A DNA stretch of 64,000 bases from Vibrio hangzhouensis. Lineage in GTDB: Bacteria > Pseudomonadota > Gammaproteobacteria > Enterobacterales > Vibrionaceae. How positions within the stretch are numbered: position 1 is the stretch's first letter; each line of letters opens with the position of its first letter. Positions 1 to 10,230 of this stretch are shown one piece after another. The notes under the pieces were generated by a model. That model ran no database searches. It saw only the letters and a program-made list of their open reading frames with translations, and was not told the DNA's origin. Both the position numbers and the translations under genes were made by a program. The stretch is from the NCBI RefSeq assembly GCF_900107935.1, contig NZ_FNVG01000007.1, positions 1 to 64,000 of the forward strand, read 5' to 3'.

Positions 1-17
1 TTCAATCCTATCTTCAT

Positions 18-45
18 AAAAAAGCCCCACCGATAAGGTGAGGCT
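18..45 (-). terminator. Intrinsic terminator of the antiporter gene
   Basis: Read on the minus strand, a 9-bp stem (AGCCTCACC / GGTGGGGCT, one G-U pair, 5-nt loop) is followed by six T. It sits about 20 nt beyond the stop codon of the minus-strand antiporter gene, as expected for a Rho-independent terminator. Confidence 0.85.
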
Positions 46-67
46 CTGTGTAGACGATTAGAGACCA

Positions 68-1390
68 CTATTCTTGATGAGTACTGGTTTGTTCTTGAGC
101 TGCTTTCTTCGCCGCTATTTCCTTCTCTGCAAGCTTGGCCTTCTCAATCATGGGAGTGATGGTTGAGCCTTGAATCAGGATTGAGAACACCACAACAGAG
201 TAGGTCATCACCAGAATGATCTCTTTCACATCGATCAGTTTGTCTTCAATTACCCAAATGCCGGAAGGAATGGACAGCGCCATGGCGAGCGCCAGTCCGC
301 CGCGCAGACCACCCCAGGTGAGAATACGGGTCGACCATGGGTTGTAGTGGCGATAGCGCTTAAAGCCCACGTAGGCCAGTGCAACGCTCAGATATCGTGC
401 GCCCAGTACCAGAGGAACCGAGAAGGCCATCAGAATCCAGTCTTCTTGGTGGAATTGAAATAACAGCATTGACATACCGATAAGCAAAAATAAAACACCG
501 TTAAGGAACTCATCCACCAGTTCCCAGAAATGATCCAGATGCTCTTCCGAGACTTTTGAGAAACCAATATAACGAGTCCAGTTCCCTATCATGATGCCCG
601 ATACCACCATTGAGAGTGGGCCGGAAACATGGAGATATTCTGCAAATGCGTAACCTGCTGTTGGGACGCCAATAGTAAGCAGCAGCTCCATAGAGTGGTC
701 GTCGGTAGCGCTGATCAGATAATGGAACAGTAACCCGAGCGCAAAGCCGTAAACAATACCGCCGATGGCTTCCTGAAGAAACAACATGCTCACGCTACCT
801 AATGTAGGTGCTTCTGTACCAAAGGCGATAGTGAATAGGGTAACGAAAATAACCAGACCAAAGCCATCATTAAACAGAGACTCACCTTCAATTTGTGTAG
901 AGATACGTGCCGGTGCCTGAAGTTTTTTTACAATGGCGAGAACGGCTATCGGGTCGGTTGGTGAAATCAATGCACCAAACAGCAGGCAATAGATAAGATC
1001 AAACTCAATACCAATAAACTGGCAGAAACCGTAGAGCACGAAGCCAATAAAGAAAGTGGAAAACAGGGTTGCACCTAATGCAAGTACAGTGATCTCCCAC
1101 TTCTGATCTTTCAGATGGGGAAGTTTGATCCCAAGACCGCCCGCAAACAACAAGAAACCGAGGATCCCCTTGAGCAGGAAATCTTCGAAATCGATACCCG
1201 CCACCGTTTCGGTGGCGAGCTCGGTGAGTTGAAACCAGTTGTTCTGACCCGCAACCAGTATCAACAGAGACAGCATCATCGCACCCGCCGTGATAGCAAT
1301 GGTGGTTTGCATCTTGCCTATCTTGCTGTTTACAAAGGCAATTAACATTGCAGCTGCAGACAAAAAGCATAATGTCTGATAAACGGACAT
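68..1390 (-). CDS. CPA1-family Na+(K+)/H+ antiporter, NhaP-like
   Basis: This is an inner-membrane cation/proton antiporter of about 440 residues with some twelve hydrophobic segments. The family signature SPTDPIAV lies near the middle, followed by the conserved FNDGFG segment, and GLRGGLALAMAL lies towards the end. The C-terminal tail is short, charged and rich in Ala, Lys and Glu. I chose the ATG at 1390 because AGGTGA lies 7-8 nt upstream and hydrophobic sequence starts at once; an in-frame start 63 nt further upstream lacks such a site. The gene stands alone, divergent from metH, with its own terminator. Such proteins extrude Na+ or exchange K+ for H+ in pH and salt homeostasis, which suits a marine bacterium. 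The exact ion cannot be told from sequence. Confidence 0.9.
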   Translation of the reverse strand: MSVYQTLCFLSAAAMLIAFVNSKIGKMQTTIAITAGAMMLSLLILVAGQNNWFQLTELATETVAGIDFEDFLLKGILGFLLFAGGLGIKLPHLKDQKWEITVLALGATLFSTFFIGFVLYGFCQFIGIEFDLIYCLLFGALISPTDPIAVLAIVKKLQAPARISTQIEGESLFNDGFGLVIFVTLFTIAFGTEAPTLGSVSMLFLQEAIGGIVYGFALGLLFHYLISATDDHSMELLLTIGVPTAGYAFAEYLHVSGPLSMVVSGIMIGNWTRYIGFSKVSEEHLDHFWELVDEFLNGVLFLLIGMSMLLFQFHQEDWILMAFSVPLVLGARYLSVALAYVGFKRYRHYNPWSTRILTWGGLRGGLALAMALSIPSGIWVIEDKLIDVKEIILVMTYSVVVFSILIQGSTITPMIEKAKLAEKEIAAKKAAQEQTSTHQE

Positions 1391-1613
1391 AATGTCACCT
1401 AGATTGTAAGAAAATGTTAATGAGATTCTGTGCTTCTCTATCGGGAATATCAATGACTATTTTGGGATTCATTGCTCTTGTTTATTTCAGGTGTGTCTGA
1501 TGCGGCGATCTGACGAAATGAATACAATTGTCGTCGTTAACTATGATCTAGTGCTTGAGTCTGTCACGTGAGTCCGATAATTTGAGGAGATAACAAGTCA
1601 GCAAAGATTTTTT

Positions 1614-1629
1614 AGACGTCTAGATTTCT
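1614..1629 (+). promoter_or_regulatory. MetJ operator (two tandem met boxes) of metH
   Basis: AGACGTCT, the exact met-box consensus, is followed without a gap by AGATTTCT (6 of 8 matches). MetJ with S-adenosylmethionine binds tandem 8-bp met boxes cooperatively, and two boxes are the minimum. The site lies 50-65 nt upstream of the metH start, where a bound repressor could block transcription. Confidence 0.8.
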
Positions 1630-1678
1630 AAAAAATCTGTGATACGATGACAGCATTAGCAAGGAATGAGGCAGTATC

Positions 1679-4600
1679 GTGGGAAGTAACATAAGAAAGC
1701 AGATAGAGAGTCAGCTAAAGCAACGTATTCTATTGATCGATGGTGGTATGGGCACCATGATTCAGGGATACAAACTTGAGGAAGCGGACTATCGAGGTGA
1801 GCGCTTTGCAGATTGGCAGTCTGATCTGAAAGGCAACAACGATCTTTTGGTATTGACTCAGCCTGAGCTGATCAAGGAGATCCACTGTGCTTATCTGGAA
1901 GCCGGAGCAGACATTCTGGAGACCAATACTTTCAACGCTACCACGATCGCGATGGCTGACTATGAGATGGAATCTCTCAGTGAAGAGATCAACTTTGAAG
2001 CGGCAAAACTGGCGCGTGAAGCGGCGGATGAATGGACCGCTAAAACGCCGGACCGACCAAGATATGTTGCCGGGGTGTTAGGGCCAACCAACCGCACTTG
2101 TTCTATCTCTCCTGACGTCAATGATCCAGGCTATCGTAATGTTAGCTTTGATGAGCTGGTGGAAGCGTACTCGGAATCCACTCGAGCACTTATTCGAGGC
2201 GGTAGTGATCTAATCCTTATTGAAACCATCTTCGACACTCTGAATGCGAAAGCATGTTCATTTGCAGTGGAATCGGTATTTGAAGAGTTAGGTATCGAGC
2301 TTCCGGTGATGATCTCAGGCACTATCACCGACGCCTCAGGTCGTACCCTTTCAGGACAAACTACCGAAGCTTTCTACAATGCATTACGTCACGTGAAGCC
2401 ACTCTCTTTCGGCCTCAACTGTGCACTTGGCCCTGATGAGTTAAGGCAGTATGTCGAAGATATGTCCCGCATCTCGGAAGGTTTCGTTTCTGCTCACCCG
2501 AATGCGGGTTTGCCTAACGCCTTTGGTGAATACGATCTTTCTCCCAAGGACATGGCAGAGCATATTGGTGAATGGGCGCGAAGCGGTTTCTTAAACCTGG
2601 TTGGTGGCTGCTGTGGTACTACCCCAGAGCACATCCGTCAGATGGCCCTGGCTGTTGAAGGTGTGACGCCACGTCCACTTCCAGAGCTTACGGTTGCTTG
2701 TCGATTGTCGGGGCTCGAGCCTCTAACTATCGAAAAAGATTCGCTATTTATTAACGTTGGTGAGCGTACCAACGTTACAGGCTCTGCGCGTTTTAAGCGC
2801 CTTATCAAAGAAGAACTGTATGATGAAGCGCTAGAAGTGGCTCGTCAGCAAGTCGAGAACGGTGCTCAGATCATCGATATCAACATGGATGAAGGCATGC
2901 TTGATGCCGAAGCCTGTATGGTTCGATTCCTTAACCTTTGTGCCTCTGAGCCAGAGATCTCTAAAGTACCTATCATGGTCGACTCCTCCAAGTGGGAAGT
3001 CATTGAGGCAGGCCTGAAATGCATTCAGGGTAAAGGCATTGTTAACTCCATCTCACTTAAAGAAGGCAAAGAGAAGTTTGTTGAGCAGGCGAAGCTGATT
3101 CGACGTTATGGCGCAGCGGTTATCGTGATGGCGTTTGACGAAGTCGGTCAGGCAGAAACGCGTGAGCGCAAACTGGAAATCTGTACCAATGCTTATCGCA
3201 TTCTTGTCGATGAGGTGGGCTTCCCACCAGAAGACATCATTTTTGACCCGAATATCTTTGCCGTTGCAACCGGTATTGAAGAACACAACAACTATGCGGT
3301 CGACTTTATCGAAGCCGTTGCAGACATCAAACGTGACCTACCACATGCAATGATCTCCGGTGGTGTATCGAACGTTTCTTTCTCGTTCCGTGGTAATAAC
3401 TATGTGCGTGAAGCGATTCATGCGGTGTTCCTGTACCACTGTTTTAAGAACGGCATGGATATGGGCATCGTTAACGCCGGCCAGCTTGAGATTTACGACA
3501 ACGTTCCAGATAAACTGCGCGAAGCGGTAGAAGATGTGGTACTAAACCGTCGTGATGATGGTACAGAGCGACTACTTGATATCGCCGCTGAATACGCCAA
3601 TAAAGGCGTCGGCAAAGAAGACGATGCCAGTGCGCTAGAGTGGCGTACCTGGCCGGTAGAGAAGCGTCTGGAGCATGCTCTGGTAAAAGGTATCACCGAG
3701 TTTATCGTTGAAGATACCGAAGAAGCGCGTGTGAATGCCTCTAAGCCACTCGAGGTTATCGAAGGGCCACTTATGGACGGCATGAACGTGGTAGGTGACC
3801 TATTTGGTGAAGGTAAGATGTTCTTACCACAGGTAGTGAAATCAGCGCGTGTTATGAAGCAGGCCGTAGCGCATCTTGAACCATTTATTAACGCCTCTAA
3901 ACAGGCAGGCTCGAGTAACGGTAAGATCCTTCTCGCGACTGTTAAAGGCGACGTTCATGATATCGGCAAGAATATCGTTGGCGTGGTTCTGCAGTGCAAC
4001 AACTACGAGATCATCGATCTTGGGGTAATGGTGCCTTGTGAGAAGATCCTTAAAGTCGCCAAAGAAGAAAACGTCGATATCATTGGTCTGTCCGGTCTAA
4101 TCACGCCATCGTTAGATGAAATGGTTCACGTGGCAAAAGAGATGGAGCGTCAAGGCTTCGACCTGCCACTACTGATTGGTGGCGCGACAACGTCAAAAGC
4201 GCATACTGCAGTTAAAATTGAGCAGAACTACAGCGAGCCAGTGGTTTACGTGAACAACGCGTCACGTGCTGTTGGTGTTTGTACTTCGCTACTCTCTAAT
4301 GAATTAAAACCGGCGTTTGTTGAGAAACTCGATCTTGATTACGAGCGCGTTCGTGACCAGCACAACCGCAAAAAACCGCGCACTAAACCAGTGACATTGG
4401 AAGAAGCCCGCGCGAACAAGGTCGACATCGACTGGCAGAACTATACGCCACCAAAACCAGCTAAACCAGGCGTACACGTATTCGAAGATTTCGATGTGGC
4501 GACACTGCGTAATTACATTGACTGGACGCCATTCTTTATGACCTGGTCGCTGGTGGGCAAATTCCCCGCCATCCTTGAGCATGAAGAGGTAGGTGACGAG

Positions 4601-5356
4601 GCGAAGCGTTTGTACAAAGATGCGAACGACCTACTTGATCGCGTTGAGCGCGAAGGACTGCTAAAAGCAGCGGGTATGTGTGCACTGTTCCCAGCAGCCT
4701 CCGTTGGTGACGACATTGAGGTCTATACCGATGAAACGCGCAGTGAAGTTCGCACCGTACTTCATAACCTTCGTCAGCAGACTGAGAAGCCAAAAGGCTT
4801 CAACTACTGTCTATCGGACTACATTGCGCCGAAAGAGAGTGGTAAGCCGGACTGGATTGGTGCCTTTGCGGTAACGGGTGGTATTGGTGAGCGTGAGCTT
4901 GCCGATGAATACAAAACACAAGGTGATGACTACAACGCCATCATGATCCAAGCCGTTGCAGACCGACTGGCAGAAGCCTTTGCTGAGTACCTACACGAGA
5001 AAGTTCGTAAAGAAATCTGGGGCTATTCTGCGGATGAGGCGCTATCTAATGACGATCTTATTCGAGAAAAGTACCAGGGTATTCGCCCGGCACCTGGCTA
5101 CCCAGCGTGTCCAGAGCATACTGAGAAAGGCTCGCTTTGGGAAATGCTCAATGTTGAAGAGACCATTGGCATGTCGTTAACCACGAGCTACGCAATGTGG
5201 CCTGGCGCTTCGGTATCCGGTTGGTACTTCTCGCATCCGGACTCTCGCTATTTTGCGATTGCTCAAATCCAAAAGGATCAGGTTAATAGTTATGCTGATC
5301 GAAAAGGTTGGGATAAGGTCGAAGCCGAGAAATGGTTGGGTCCTAACATCAACTAA
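1679..5356 (+). CDS. metH: Cobalamin-dependent methionine synthase
   Basis: MetH transfers a methyl group from 5-methyltetrahydrofolate through cobalamin to homocysteine, giving methionine. The 1225-residue protein has the full four-module order: homocysteine domain (about 1-325, zinc ligands in GLNCALG and GGCCGTT), pterin domain (about 350-620, INVGERTN), cobalamin domain (about 650-900, with DVHDIGKN; His760 is the lower axial cobalt ligand) and C-terminal AdoMet-binding reactivation domain. The start is GTG, chosen because an AAGGAATGAGG stretch precedes it and the family N-terminus ([12 protein letters not shown]) follows about 18 residues in. Two met boxes upstream point to MetJ repression. 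The gene is monocistronic, closed by a strong hairpin terminator. Confidence 0.98.
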   Translation: MGSNIRKQIESQLKQRILLIDGGMGTMIQGYKLEEADYRGERFADWQSDLKGNNDLLVLTQPELIKEIHCAYLEAGADILETNTFNATTIAMADYEMESLSEEINFEAAKLAREAADEWTAKTPDRPRYVAGVLGPTNRTCSISPDVNDPGYRNVSFDELVEAYSESTRALIRGGSDLILIETIFDTLNAKACSFAVESVFEELGIELPVMISGTITDASGRTLSGQTTEAFYNALRHVKPLSFGLNCALGPDELRQYVEDMSRISEGFVSAHPNAGLPNAFGEYDLSPKDMAEHIGEWARSGFLNLVGGCCGTTPEHIRQMALAVEGVTPRPLPELTVACRLSGLEPLTIEKDSLFINVGERTNVTGSARFKRLIKEELYDEALEVARQQVENGAQIIDINMDEGMLDAEACMVRFLNLCASEPEISKVPIMVDSSKWEVIEAGLKCIQGKGIVNSISLKEGKEKFVEQAKLIRRYGAAVIVMAFDEVGQAETRERKLEICTNAYRILVDEVGFPPEDIIFDPNIFAVATGIEEHNNYAVDFIEAVADIKRDLPHAMISGGVSNVSFSFRGNNYVREAIHAVFLYHCFKNGMDMGIVNAGQLEIYDNVPDKLREAVEDVVLNRRDDGTERLLDIAAEYANKGVGKEDDASALEWRTWPVEKRLEHALVKGITEFIVEDTEEARVNASKPLEVIEGPLMDGMNVVGDLFGEGKMFLPQVVKSARVMKQAVAHLEPFINASKQAGSSNGKILLATVKGDVHDIGKNIVGVVLQCNNYEIIDLGVMVPCEKILKVAKEENVDIIGLSGLITPSLDEMVHVAKEMERQGFDLPLLIGGATTSKAHTAVKIEQNYSEPVVYVNNASRAVGVCTSLLSNELKPAFVEKLDLDYERVRDQHNRKKPRTKPVTLEEARANKVDIDWQNYTPPKPAKPGVHVFEDFDVATLRNYIDWTPFFMTWSLVGKFPAILEHEEVGDEAKRLYKDANDLLDRVEREGLLKAAGMCALFPAASVGDDIEVYTDETRSEVRTVLHNLRQQTEKPKGFNYCLSDYIAPKESGKPDWIGAFAVTGGIGERELADEYKTQGDDYNAIMIQAVADRLAEAFAEYLHEKVRKEIWGYSADEALSNDDLIREKYQGIRPAPGYPACPEHTEKGSLWEMLNVEETIGMSLTTSYAMWPGASVSGWYFSHPDSRYFAIAQIQKDQVNSYADRKGWDKVEAEKWLGPNIN

Positions 5357-5377
5357 TAAGCTAACCCGAGATAGCAA

Positions 5378-5404
5378 AACGGCACCGAGTGGGTGCCGTT
5401 TTTT
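5378..5404 (+). terminator. Bidirectional terminator between metH and corB
   Basis: A 9-bp stem AACGGCACC / GGTGCCGTT with a 5-nt loop is followed by a T run on the plus strand. The minus strand has a weaker T run (TTTTGC), so the hairpin may serve the convergent corB gene too. Confidence 0.88.
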
Positions 5405-5413
5405 GTTTGTCGG

Positions 5414-6682
5414 TTATTTCTTCGCTTTCGGAAACACTTTGACCATTTTGATGCGGTTCTCTTCCAGTTCGACGATCTCCATCTGATGCTCGGCAACCTG
5501 AACACTCAGGTGACTCTCCGGAATATCTTCTAGATATTCGAGCATAAGTCCGTTAAGTGTACGCGGTCCATCCGTAGGCAGGCTCCATTTCAGGCCTTTG
5601 TTAATATCGCGGATATTGGCACTACCTTCAATGAGGAAGCTGCCATCGCCTTGCGGCGTGATTTCGTCGGACAGGGTTGGCGCCATTGATGTGGTAAACT
5701 CGCCAATGATTTCTTCCAGTATGTCTTCTAACGTCACCAGACCGTTAATATCACCATACTCATCAACAATCAGTCCGATGCGCTCTTTATTACGCTGGAA
5801 TTTGAGCATCTGAACGTTCAGAGGAGTGCCTTCCGGAATGAAGTAGACTTCGTCAGCACTTCTTAGCAGGGTCTCTTTGGTAAACTCGTTCTTTTCGAGC
5901 ATCAAACGATACGACTCACGCAAGCGCAGCATACCGACCACTTCATCTATCTGATCACGGTACAACACGACACGTCCGTGCGGTGAGTGGGTGAGCTGAC
6001 GAACAATGGATTTCCAGTCATCGTTGATGTTGATACCCGTGATCTCGTTACGAGGGATCATGATGTCGTTTACCGTGACATGTTCAAGATCCAAAATCGA
6101 AATCAACATGTCCTGGTGGCGGCGTGGTATCAGTGAGCCGGCCTCATTCACCACTGTTCTCAATTCTTCGGAGCTCAGGTGGTCTTCATCGCTGTGATCG
6201 ACCTTTATGCCTAACAGACGGATAAAACCGTTGGTGATGAAATTCACCAATATTACCAATGGAGACAGCAGTTTCATCAAAATCGTGAGCAGAATGCTGC
6301 TCATGAAAGAGACGCGTTCCGGGTAGAGAGCGGCAAGCGTTTTAGGGGTCACTTCGGCGAATACCAGAATGATCAGCGTCAGCGCACCAGTCGCCATAGC
6401 GACACCCAGGTCACCATAGAGGCGTAAACCGATGACGGTTGCGATGGCTGAGGCGAGAATATTGACCAGGTTGTTGCCAATCAGGATTAAGCCGATTAAA
6501 CGATCGGGTCGGTTAAGCAGCTTTTCTACGCGTTTAGCGCCTTTATGGCCAGTCTTAGAAAGGTGTTTAAGTCGGTAGCGGTTGAGAGACATCATCCCTG
6601 TCTCTGAGCCGGAGAAGTAGCCGGAAATTACAATCAGACCTGCGAGTATCGCAAATAAAATACCGGTCGAAATGTCGTCCAA
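5414..6682 (-). CDS. corB: CNNM/CorC-family membrane protein with CBS domains
   Basis: This 422-residue inner-membrane protein has an N-terminal DUF21 transmembrane domain (about 1-190, including YFSGSETGMMSLNRYRL, near identical to E. coli YfjD/CorB), a CBS pair (about 200-325) and a C-terminal CorC/HlyC domain. The family is tied to Mg2+/Co2+ export or Mg2+ homeostasis; the transported ion here is inferred. The start must be TTG at 6682: an in-frame stop lies two codons upstream, and AAAGGA precedes the TTG at a workable distance. It follows ypjD on the same strand with about 100 nt between them, the order seen in enterobacteria next to ffh. Confidence 0.93.
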   Translation of the reverse strand: MDDISTGILFAILAGLIVISGYFSGSETGMMSLNRYRLKHLSKTGHKGAKRVEKLLNRPDRLIGLILIGNNLVNILASAIATVIGLRLYGDLGVAMATGALTLIILVFAEVTPKTLAALYPERVSFMSSILLTILMKLLSPLVILVNFITNGFIRLLGIKVDHSDEDHLSSEELRTVVNEAGSLIPRRHQDMLISILDLEHVTVNDIMIPRNEITGININDDWKSIVRQLTHSPHGRVVLYRDQIDEVVGMLRLRESYRLMLEKNEFTKETLLRSADEVYFIPEGTPLNVQMLKFQRNKERIGLIVDEYGDINGLVTLEDILEEIIGEFTTSMAPTLSDEITPQGDGSFLIEGSANIRDINKGLKWSLPTDGPRTLNGLMLEYLEDIPESHLSVQVAEHQMEIVELEENRIKMVKVFPKAKK

Positions 6683-6780
6683 AACTTAAGAATTCCTTTG
6701 GTTAATAGCTGGTTAATTAATGAACTATTTGTGCTCTGTTGTCAACGCGCCATTAGTCGTAGTGCGTCACTGCCAGAGTG

Positions 6781-7575
6781 TTAGCTCAGGATTATCTCTC
6801 TTACAAAACGGCTACCAAAATAGGCCAGAGTAAGTAAAGTTGCACCGGCAACCGCGAACCAGGTTACTTTTTTGCCGCGCCACCCTTTTTGGTAATGACC
6901 CCAAAGCAGCACAGAATAAATGATCCAGGCAATAAAGGACAATACGCCTTTGTGAGCCTTTCCTTGAGCAAACATATCCTGAACAAAGACAAAACCTGTG
7001 ATCAAAGTAGCGGTTAAAAGTCCAGTACCGATAAGAATGATCTTGAAAAGCTGTCTCTCCACCATCATTAACGGAGGTAGGTTGGGATTAATCGTGAGTG
7101 CTTTTTTATTTTTGAGTTTATGGTCAAGCCATGCCAGTTGTATGGCATAAAGCGCACCAATAGACAGAGTAGAATAAGAAAAGAGCGCTAACGAAATGTG
7201 GATCAGTAATTTGGGGTTGTGTTCCAGATGAGTGATGAATGCGGTAGGAACAAAAGCGGCTGCTGACAGATTAATGGCAGCAAAGCTGTAAACCACAGGC
7301 AGCAAAAACCAAATTCGGGTTTTTAACATGGCGACGCTCATCACTAATGAAATGATAAAGCTGATGAGAGAGGCTACGTTAAGGATACTGAGGTTCTGTC
7401 CACTGCCGCTAAAGATGAGATCACTCAATAGCCAGGCGTGAAATGCCAGTGCCAGTGTCGCACTGACAAGAACAGTTTTTGTACGGATCCCGACCTGATG
7501 AACCAGACCTGGAATGATGGTTGCGATGGCCAATACATAGAGAATTGTGGCCGCAATTGCGATTAAACTGTCCAT
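6781..7575 (-). CDS. ypjD: CcsA/CcmC-like inner-membrane protein YpjD
   Basis: A 264-residue protein with about eight hydrophobic helices, related to the cytochrome c assembly (heme-handling) superfamily. Conserved histidines sit in or near the helices (for example LLIHISLALFSY and KAHKGVLSFIAW). The E. coli orthologue YpjD (also called CorE) lies in the same place between ffh and corB; a biochemical role is not settled. The start ATG at 7575 opens directly into the first helix. It is divergent from ffh and upstream of corB, so the two are probably co-transcribed. Cytochrome c assembly as a function rests only on the fold. Confidence 0.88.
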   Translation of the reverse strand: MDSLIAIAATILYVLAIATIIPGLVHQVGIRTKTVLVSATLALAFHAWLLSDLIFSGSGQNLSILNVASLISFIISLVMSVAMLKTRIWFLLPVVYSFAAINLSAAAFVPTAFITHLEHNPKLLIHISLALFSYSTLSIGALYAIQLAWLDHKLKNKKALTINPNLPPLMMVERQLFKIILIGTGLLTATLITGFVFVQDMFAQGKAHKGVLSFIAWIIYSVLLWGHYQKGWRGKKVTWFAVAGATLLTLAYFGSRFVREIILS

Positions 7576-7748
7576 TTTTCCTAAAAAATCGATTGCTTAG
7601 AGCAGGAATTATACCCTGCATCTGGTCAATGAGCCATGCCGGAAGTGAAAACTATTGATGGGTATTTGATCTTGTTAGATATGACTCTCACTGCTGGCTA
7701 AGGTATACTCACTGCAATTGATCGCAAGTTTTAAGCGAAGAGAAAGAA

Positions 7749-9134
7749 ATGTTTGAGAATTTAACGGATCGTCTATCCAAAACGCTGAAGAACATCAGCG
7801 GTAAAGGTCGCCTGACCGAAGAGAACATTAAGGAAACGCTGCGCGAAGTACGCATGGCGCTTCTGGAGGCTGACGTCGCGCTGCCTGTTGTTCGTGAATT
7901 CATTAAAGGCGTTAAAGAACGCGCTGTGGGTGTTGAGGTATCGAAGTCTCTCACTCCTGGTCAAGAGTTCATCAAGATTGTTCAGGCTGAACTAGAGTCT
8001 GTGATGGGAGAGTCGAATGAAGCACTCGACCTAGCAGCACAACCGCCAGCTGTCATTCTGATGGCGGGTCTGCAGGGTGCAGGTAAAACCACCAGTGTCG
8101 GTAAGCTGTCCAAGCTACTTAGTGAGCGCGAGAAAAAGAAAGTACTGGTTGTTTCTGCTGACGTTTATCGTCCTGCGGCGATCAAACAGCTTGAAACTTT
8201 GGCGACCGACATCGGTGTCGATTTCTTCCCGTCTACGGCGGATCAGAAACCCATCGACATTGCGAATGCCGCTATCGATCATGCGAAGAAGAAGTTCTAC
8301 GACGTATTGATTGTCGATACTGCCGGTCGTCTTGCTGTTGACCATGAAATGATGGATGAGATCCAACAGCTACATTCTGCGATTAATCCGGTTGAGACGT
8401 TGTTCGTTGTTGACGCTATGACGGGTCAGGATGCAGCAAATACGGCAAAAGCGTTTGGCGATGCGCTACCACTTACAGGTGTGATCCTGACAAAAGTTGA
8501 CGGTGATGCACGTGGTGGTGCCGCGTTATCTGTTCGTCATATCACGGGTAAGCCAATCAAATTCTTAGGTGTGGGTGAGAAAACTGACGCACTAGAACCG
8601 TTCCATCCGGACCGTGTTGCTTCGCGTATTCTTGGCATGGGTGACGTACTTTCTCTTATCGAAGATCTACAGCGCAATGTGGATACTGAGAAAGCCGAGA
8701 AAATGGCGAAGAAGTTCAAAGAGAAAAAAGGCTTTGATCTTGAAGACTTCCGTGAGCAGCTAGGCCAAATGCAGAACATGGGTGGCATGATGGGAATGAT
8801 GGACAAACTCCCTGGCATGGCAAACCTTCCTGACAATGTTAAAGACAAAGTTGATGACAAGATGTTTAAGCAGATGGAAGCCATCATCAACTCTATGACA
8901 ATGAAAGAGCGTCAGCGCCCGGAACTTATCAAGGGTTCTCGTAAGAAGCGTATTGCAGCTGGTTCGGGCACTCAGGTTCAGGATGTTAACCGTCTGCTCA
9001 AGCAGTTCACTCAAATGCAGAAGATGATGAAGAAAATGCAGAAAGGTGGCATGCGCGGCATGATGCGCAACATGCAAGGCATGATGGGTGGCATGGGCGG
9101 CGGTGGCGGCGGCTTTAATCCGTTTGGTCGATAG
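7749..9134 (+). CDS. ffh: Signal recognition particle protein Ffh
   Basis: Ffh is the GTPase of the bacterial signal recognition particle; with 4.5S RNA it delivers nascent membrane proteins to FtsY. The 461 residues comprise an N domain (about 1-90), a G domain with the P-loop GLQGAGKTT (107-115), the DTAGR and TKVDGDARGG motifs, and a methionine-rich M domain (from about 325, with many GMM/MQ repeats) that binds signal peptides and [14 protein letters not shown] precedes the ATG. A TATACT at 7704-7709 may be its -10 box, though I see no good -35. It leads into the rpsP-rimM-trmD-rplS block, from which a terminator separates it. Confidence 0.98.
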   Translation: MFENLTDRLSKTLKNISGKGRLTEENIKETLREVRMALLEADVALPVVREFIKGVKERAVGVEVSKSLTPGQEFIKIVQAELESVMGESNEALDLAAQPPAVILMAGLQGAGKTTSVGKLSKLLSEREKKKVLVVSADVYRPAAIKQLETLATDIGVDFFPSTADQKPIDIANAAIDHAKKKFYDVLIVDTAGRLAVDHEMMDEIQQLHSAINPVETLFVVDAMTGQDAANTAKAFGDALPLTGVILTKVDGDARGGAALSVRHITGKPIKFLGVGEKTDALEPFHPDRVASRILGMGDVLSLIEDLQRNVDTEKAEKMAKKFKEKKGFDLEDFREQLGQMQNMGGMMGMMDKLPGMANLPDNVKDKVDDKMFKQMEAIINSMTMKERQRPELIKGSRKKRIAAGSGTQVQDVNRLLKQFTQMQKMMKKMQKGGMRGMMRNMQGMMGGMGGGGGGFNPFGR

Positions 9135-9141
9135 TTAGCTG

Positions 9142-9159
9142 CTAGGCCTTAGGGCCTAG
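9142..9159. repeat. Short inverted repeat after ffh
   Basis: CTAGGCC and GGCCTAG are separated by 4 nt, 8 nt after the ffh stop codon. No T run follows, so it is not an intrinsic terminator by itself; it may stabilise the 3' end of the ffh message. Confidence 0.5.
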
Positions 9160-9255
9160 TTAACGGAGTCTACTATTTAATTTCAAACTGTTAGCCAGCT
9201 CACACCTTCACCTTGGACCAAAAACTGGTGAAAAAATAGCTAAACCCCTTGCAAT

Positions 9256-9292
9256 GCCTCGGAATAAGAGTAAAATTCCGAGGCTTTATTTT
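9256..9292 (+). terminator. Terminator between ffh and rpsP
   Basis: A 10-bp stem GCCTCGGAAT / ATTCCGAGGC with a 9-nt loop is followed by TTTATTTT. It should end ffh transcription, so rpsP needs read-through or its own promoter in the roughly 75 nt that follow. Confidence 0.8.
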
Positions 9293-9299
9293 GGCACGA

Positions 9300-9337
9300 G
9301 ACCTCAGGTTACTCATTTGAGAAACACTTCTGAGGTC
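9300..9337 (+). promoter_or_regulatory. Hairpin in the rpsP leader
   Basis: GACCTCAG (9300-9307) pairs with CTGAGGTC (9330-9337), and the enclosed CTCA-TT-TGAG can form an inner stem. ATTTTTATTATT follows. It lies 33 nt upstream of the rpsP start. It may be a second terminator or a leader structure controlling the ribosomal-protein operon; the sequence alone does not decide. Confidence 0.5.
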
Positions 9338-9369
9338 ATTTTTATTATTGAGAAAGCAAAGAGGACGAT

Positions 9370-9618
9370 ATGGTTACCATTCGTTTGGCACGTCACGGCG
9401 CTAAGAAGCGTCCATTTTATCAAATCGTAGTAGCGGACAGCCGCAATGCAGCAACTGGCCGTTTCATCGAGAAAGTGGGTTTCTTTAACCCAACTGCTAC
9501 TGGTCAAGAAGAAGGTCTACGTCTAGACCTAGATCGCGTTAACCACTGGGTTGGTCAAGGCGCATCTGTATCTGACCGCGTTGCTAAGCTAGTTAAAGAC
9601 GCTCAAAAAGCGGCTTAA
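9370..9618 (+). CDS. rpsP: 30S ribosomal protein S16
   Basis: An 82-residue S16 with the family N-terminus [24 protein letters not shown] and the FNP segment. It binds 16S rRNA early in 30S assembly. GAGGACGAT precedes the ATG. It is the first gene of the conserved rpsP-rimM-trmD-rplS operon, which joins ribosomal proteins with ribosome and tRNA maturation factors. Codon use is strongly biased towards common codons, as in highly expressed genes. Confidence 0.98.
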   Translation: MVTIRLARHGAKKRPFYQIVVADSRNAATGRFIEKVGFFNPTATGQEEGLRLDLDRVNHWVGQGASVSDRVAKLVKDAQKAA

Positions 9619-9664
9619 TTCTAGTTAAGTAAGCAGTATGTCGTCGATGAAAGGTAAAGAAACT

Positions 9665-10195
9665 ATGAGCAATCAAGACGAAAGAATTGTTGTAGGTAAA
9701 TTTGGTTCTACTTACGGCATTCGTGGATGGCTTAAGGTATTTACCTACACAGACAATCCTGAAAGTATTTTCGATTACAGCCCTTGGTATATAAACCAAA
9801 AGGGTGAATGGGTAGAGTACAAAGTCGAAAGTTGGAAACGCCATAACAAAGGTATGGTGTGCAAATTAGAAGGTCTTGAGGTTCGTGAAGAAGCTCACCT
9901 GCTAACTAACTTTGAGATTGCGATTGACCCAGCTGTGCTTCCAGAGCTGTCAGAAGATGAGTTCTACTGGCGCGAATTGTTCGGCATGAAAGTGGTGACA
10001 ACTAAAGGTTACGACCTAGGTGAAGTAACCGATATGTTGGAAACTGGTTCGAACGATGTTTTGGTTGTGAAAGCGAATCTGAAAGATGCTTTTGGGCAAA
10101 AGGAACGGTTGATACCGTACCTTGAAGAGCAAGTGATCAAGAAAGTTGATCGCGATGCTCAACGGATCGAAGTTGACTGGGATCCTGGATTCTAA
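9665..10195 (+). CDS. rimM: Ribosome maturation factor RimM
   Basis: RimM binds S19 and helps mature the 16S rRNA 3' domain. The N-terminal half carries the RimM beta-barrel ([17 protein letters not shown]) and the C-terminal half a PRC-barrel ending in the family-typical [10 protein letters not shown] chose the ATG at 9665 because AAAGGTAAAGAA lies just upstream. An in-frame ATG at 9638 would add SSMKGKET to the N-terminus, as some Vibrio annotations do, but has no good ribosome-binding site; the resulting length would be 185 instead of 176 residues. The gene follows rpsP by 46 nt. Confidence 0.95.
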   Translation: MSNQDERIVVGKFGSTYGIRGWLKVFTYTDNPESIFDYSPWYINQKGEWVEYKVESWKRHNKGMVCKLEGLEVREEAHLLTNFEIAIDPAVLPELSEDEFYWRELFGMKVVTTKGYDLGEVTDMLETGSNDVLVVKANLKDAFGQKERLIPYLEEQVIKKVDRDAQRIEVDWDPGF

Positions 10196-10230
10196 TCCAT
10201 TATTGGTAACTAAATAGAGCGAGAGAACAG

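Noticed and set aside
1560..1600. TTGAGT...GATAAT as the metH promoter
   Set aside because: The spacer is only 15 nt and the -35 is weak, so I did not list it as a feature.
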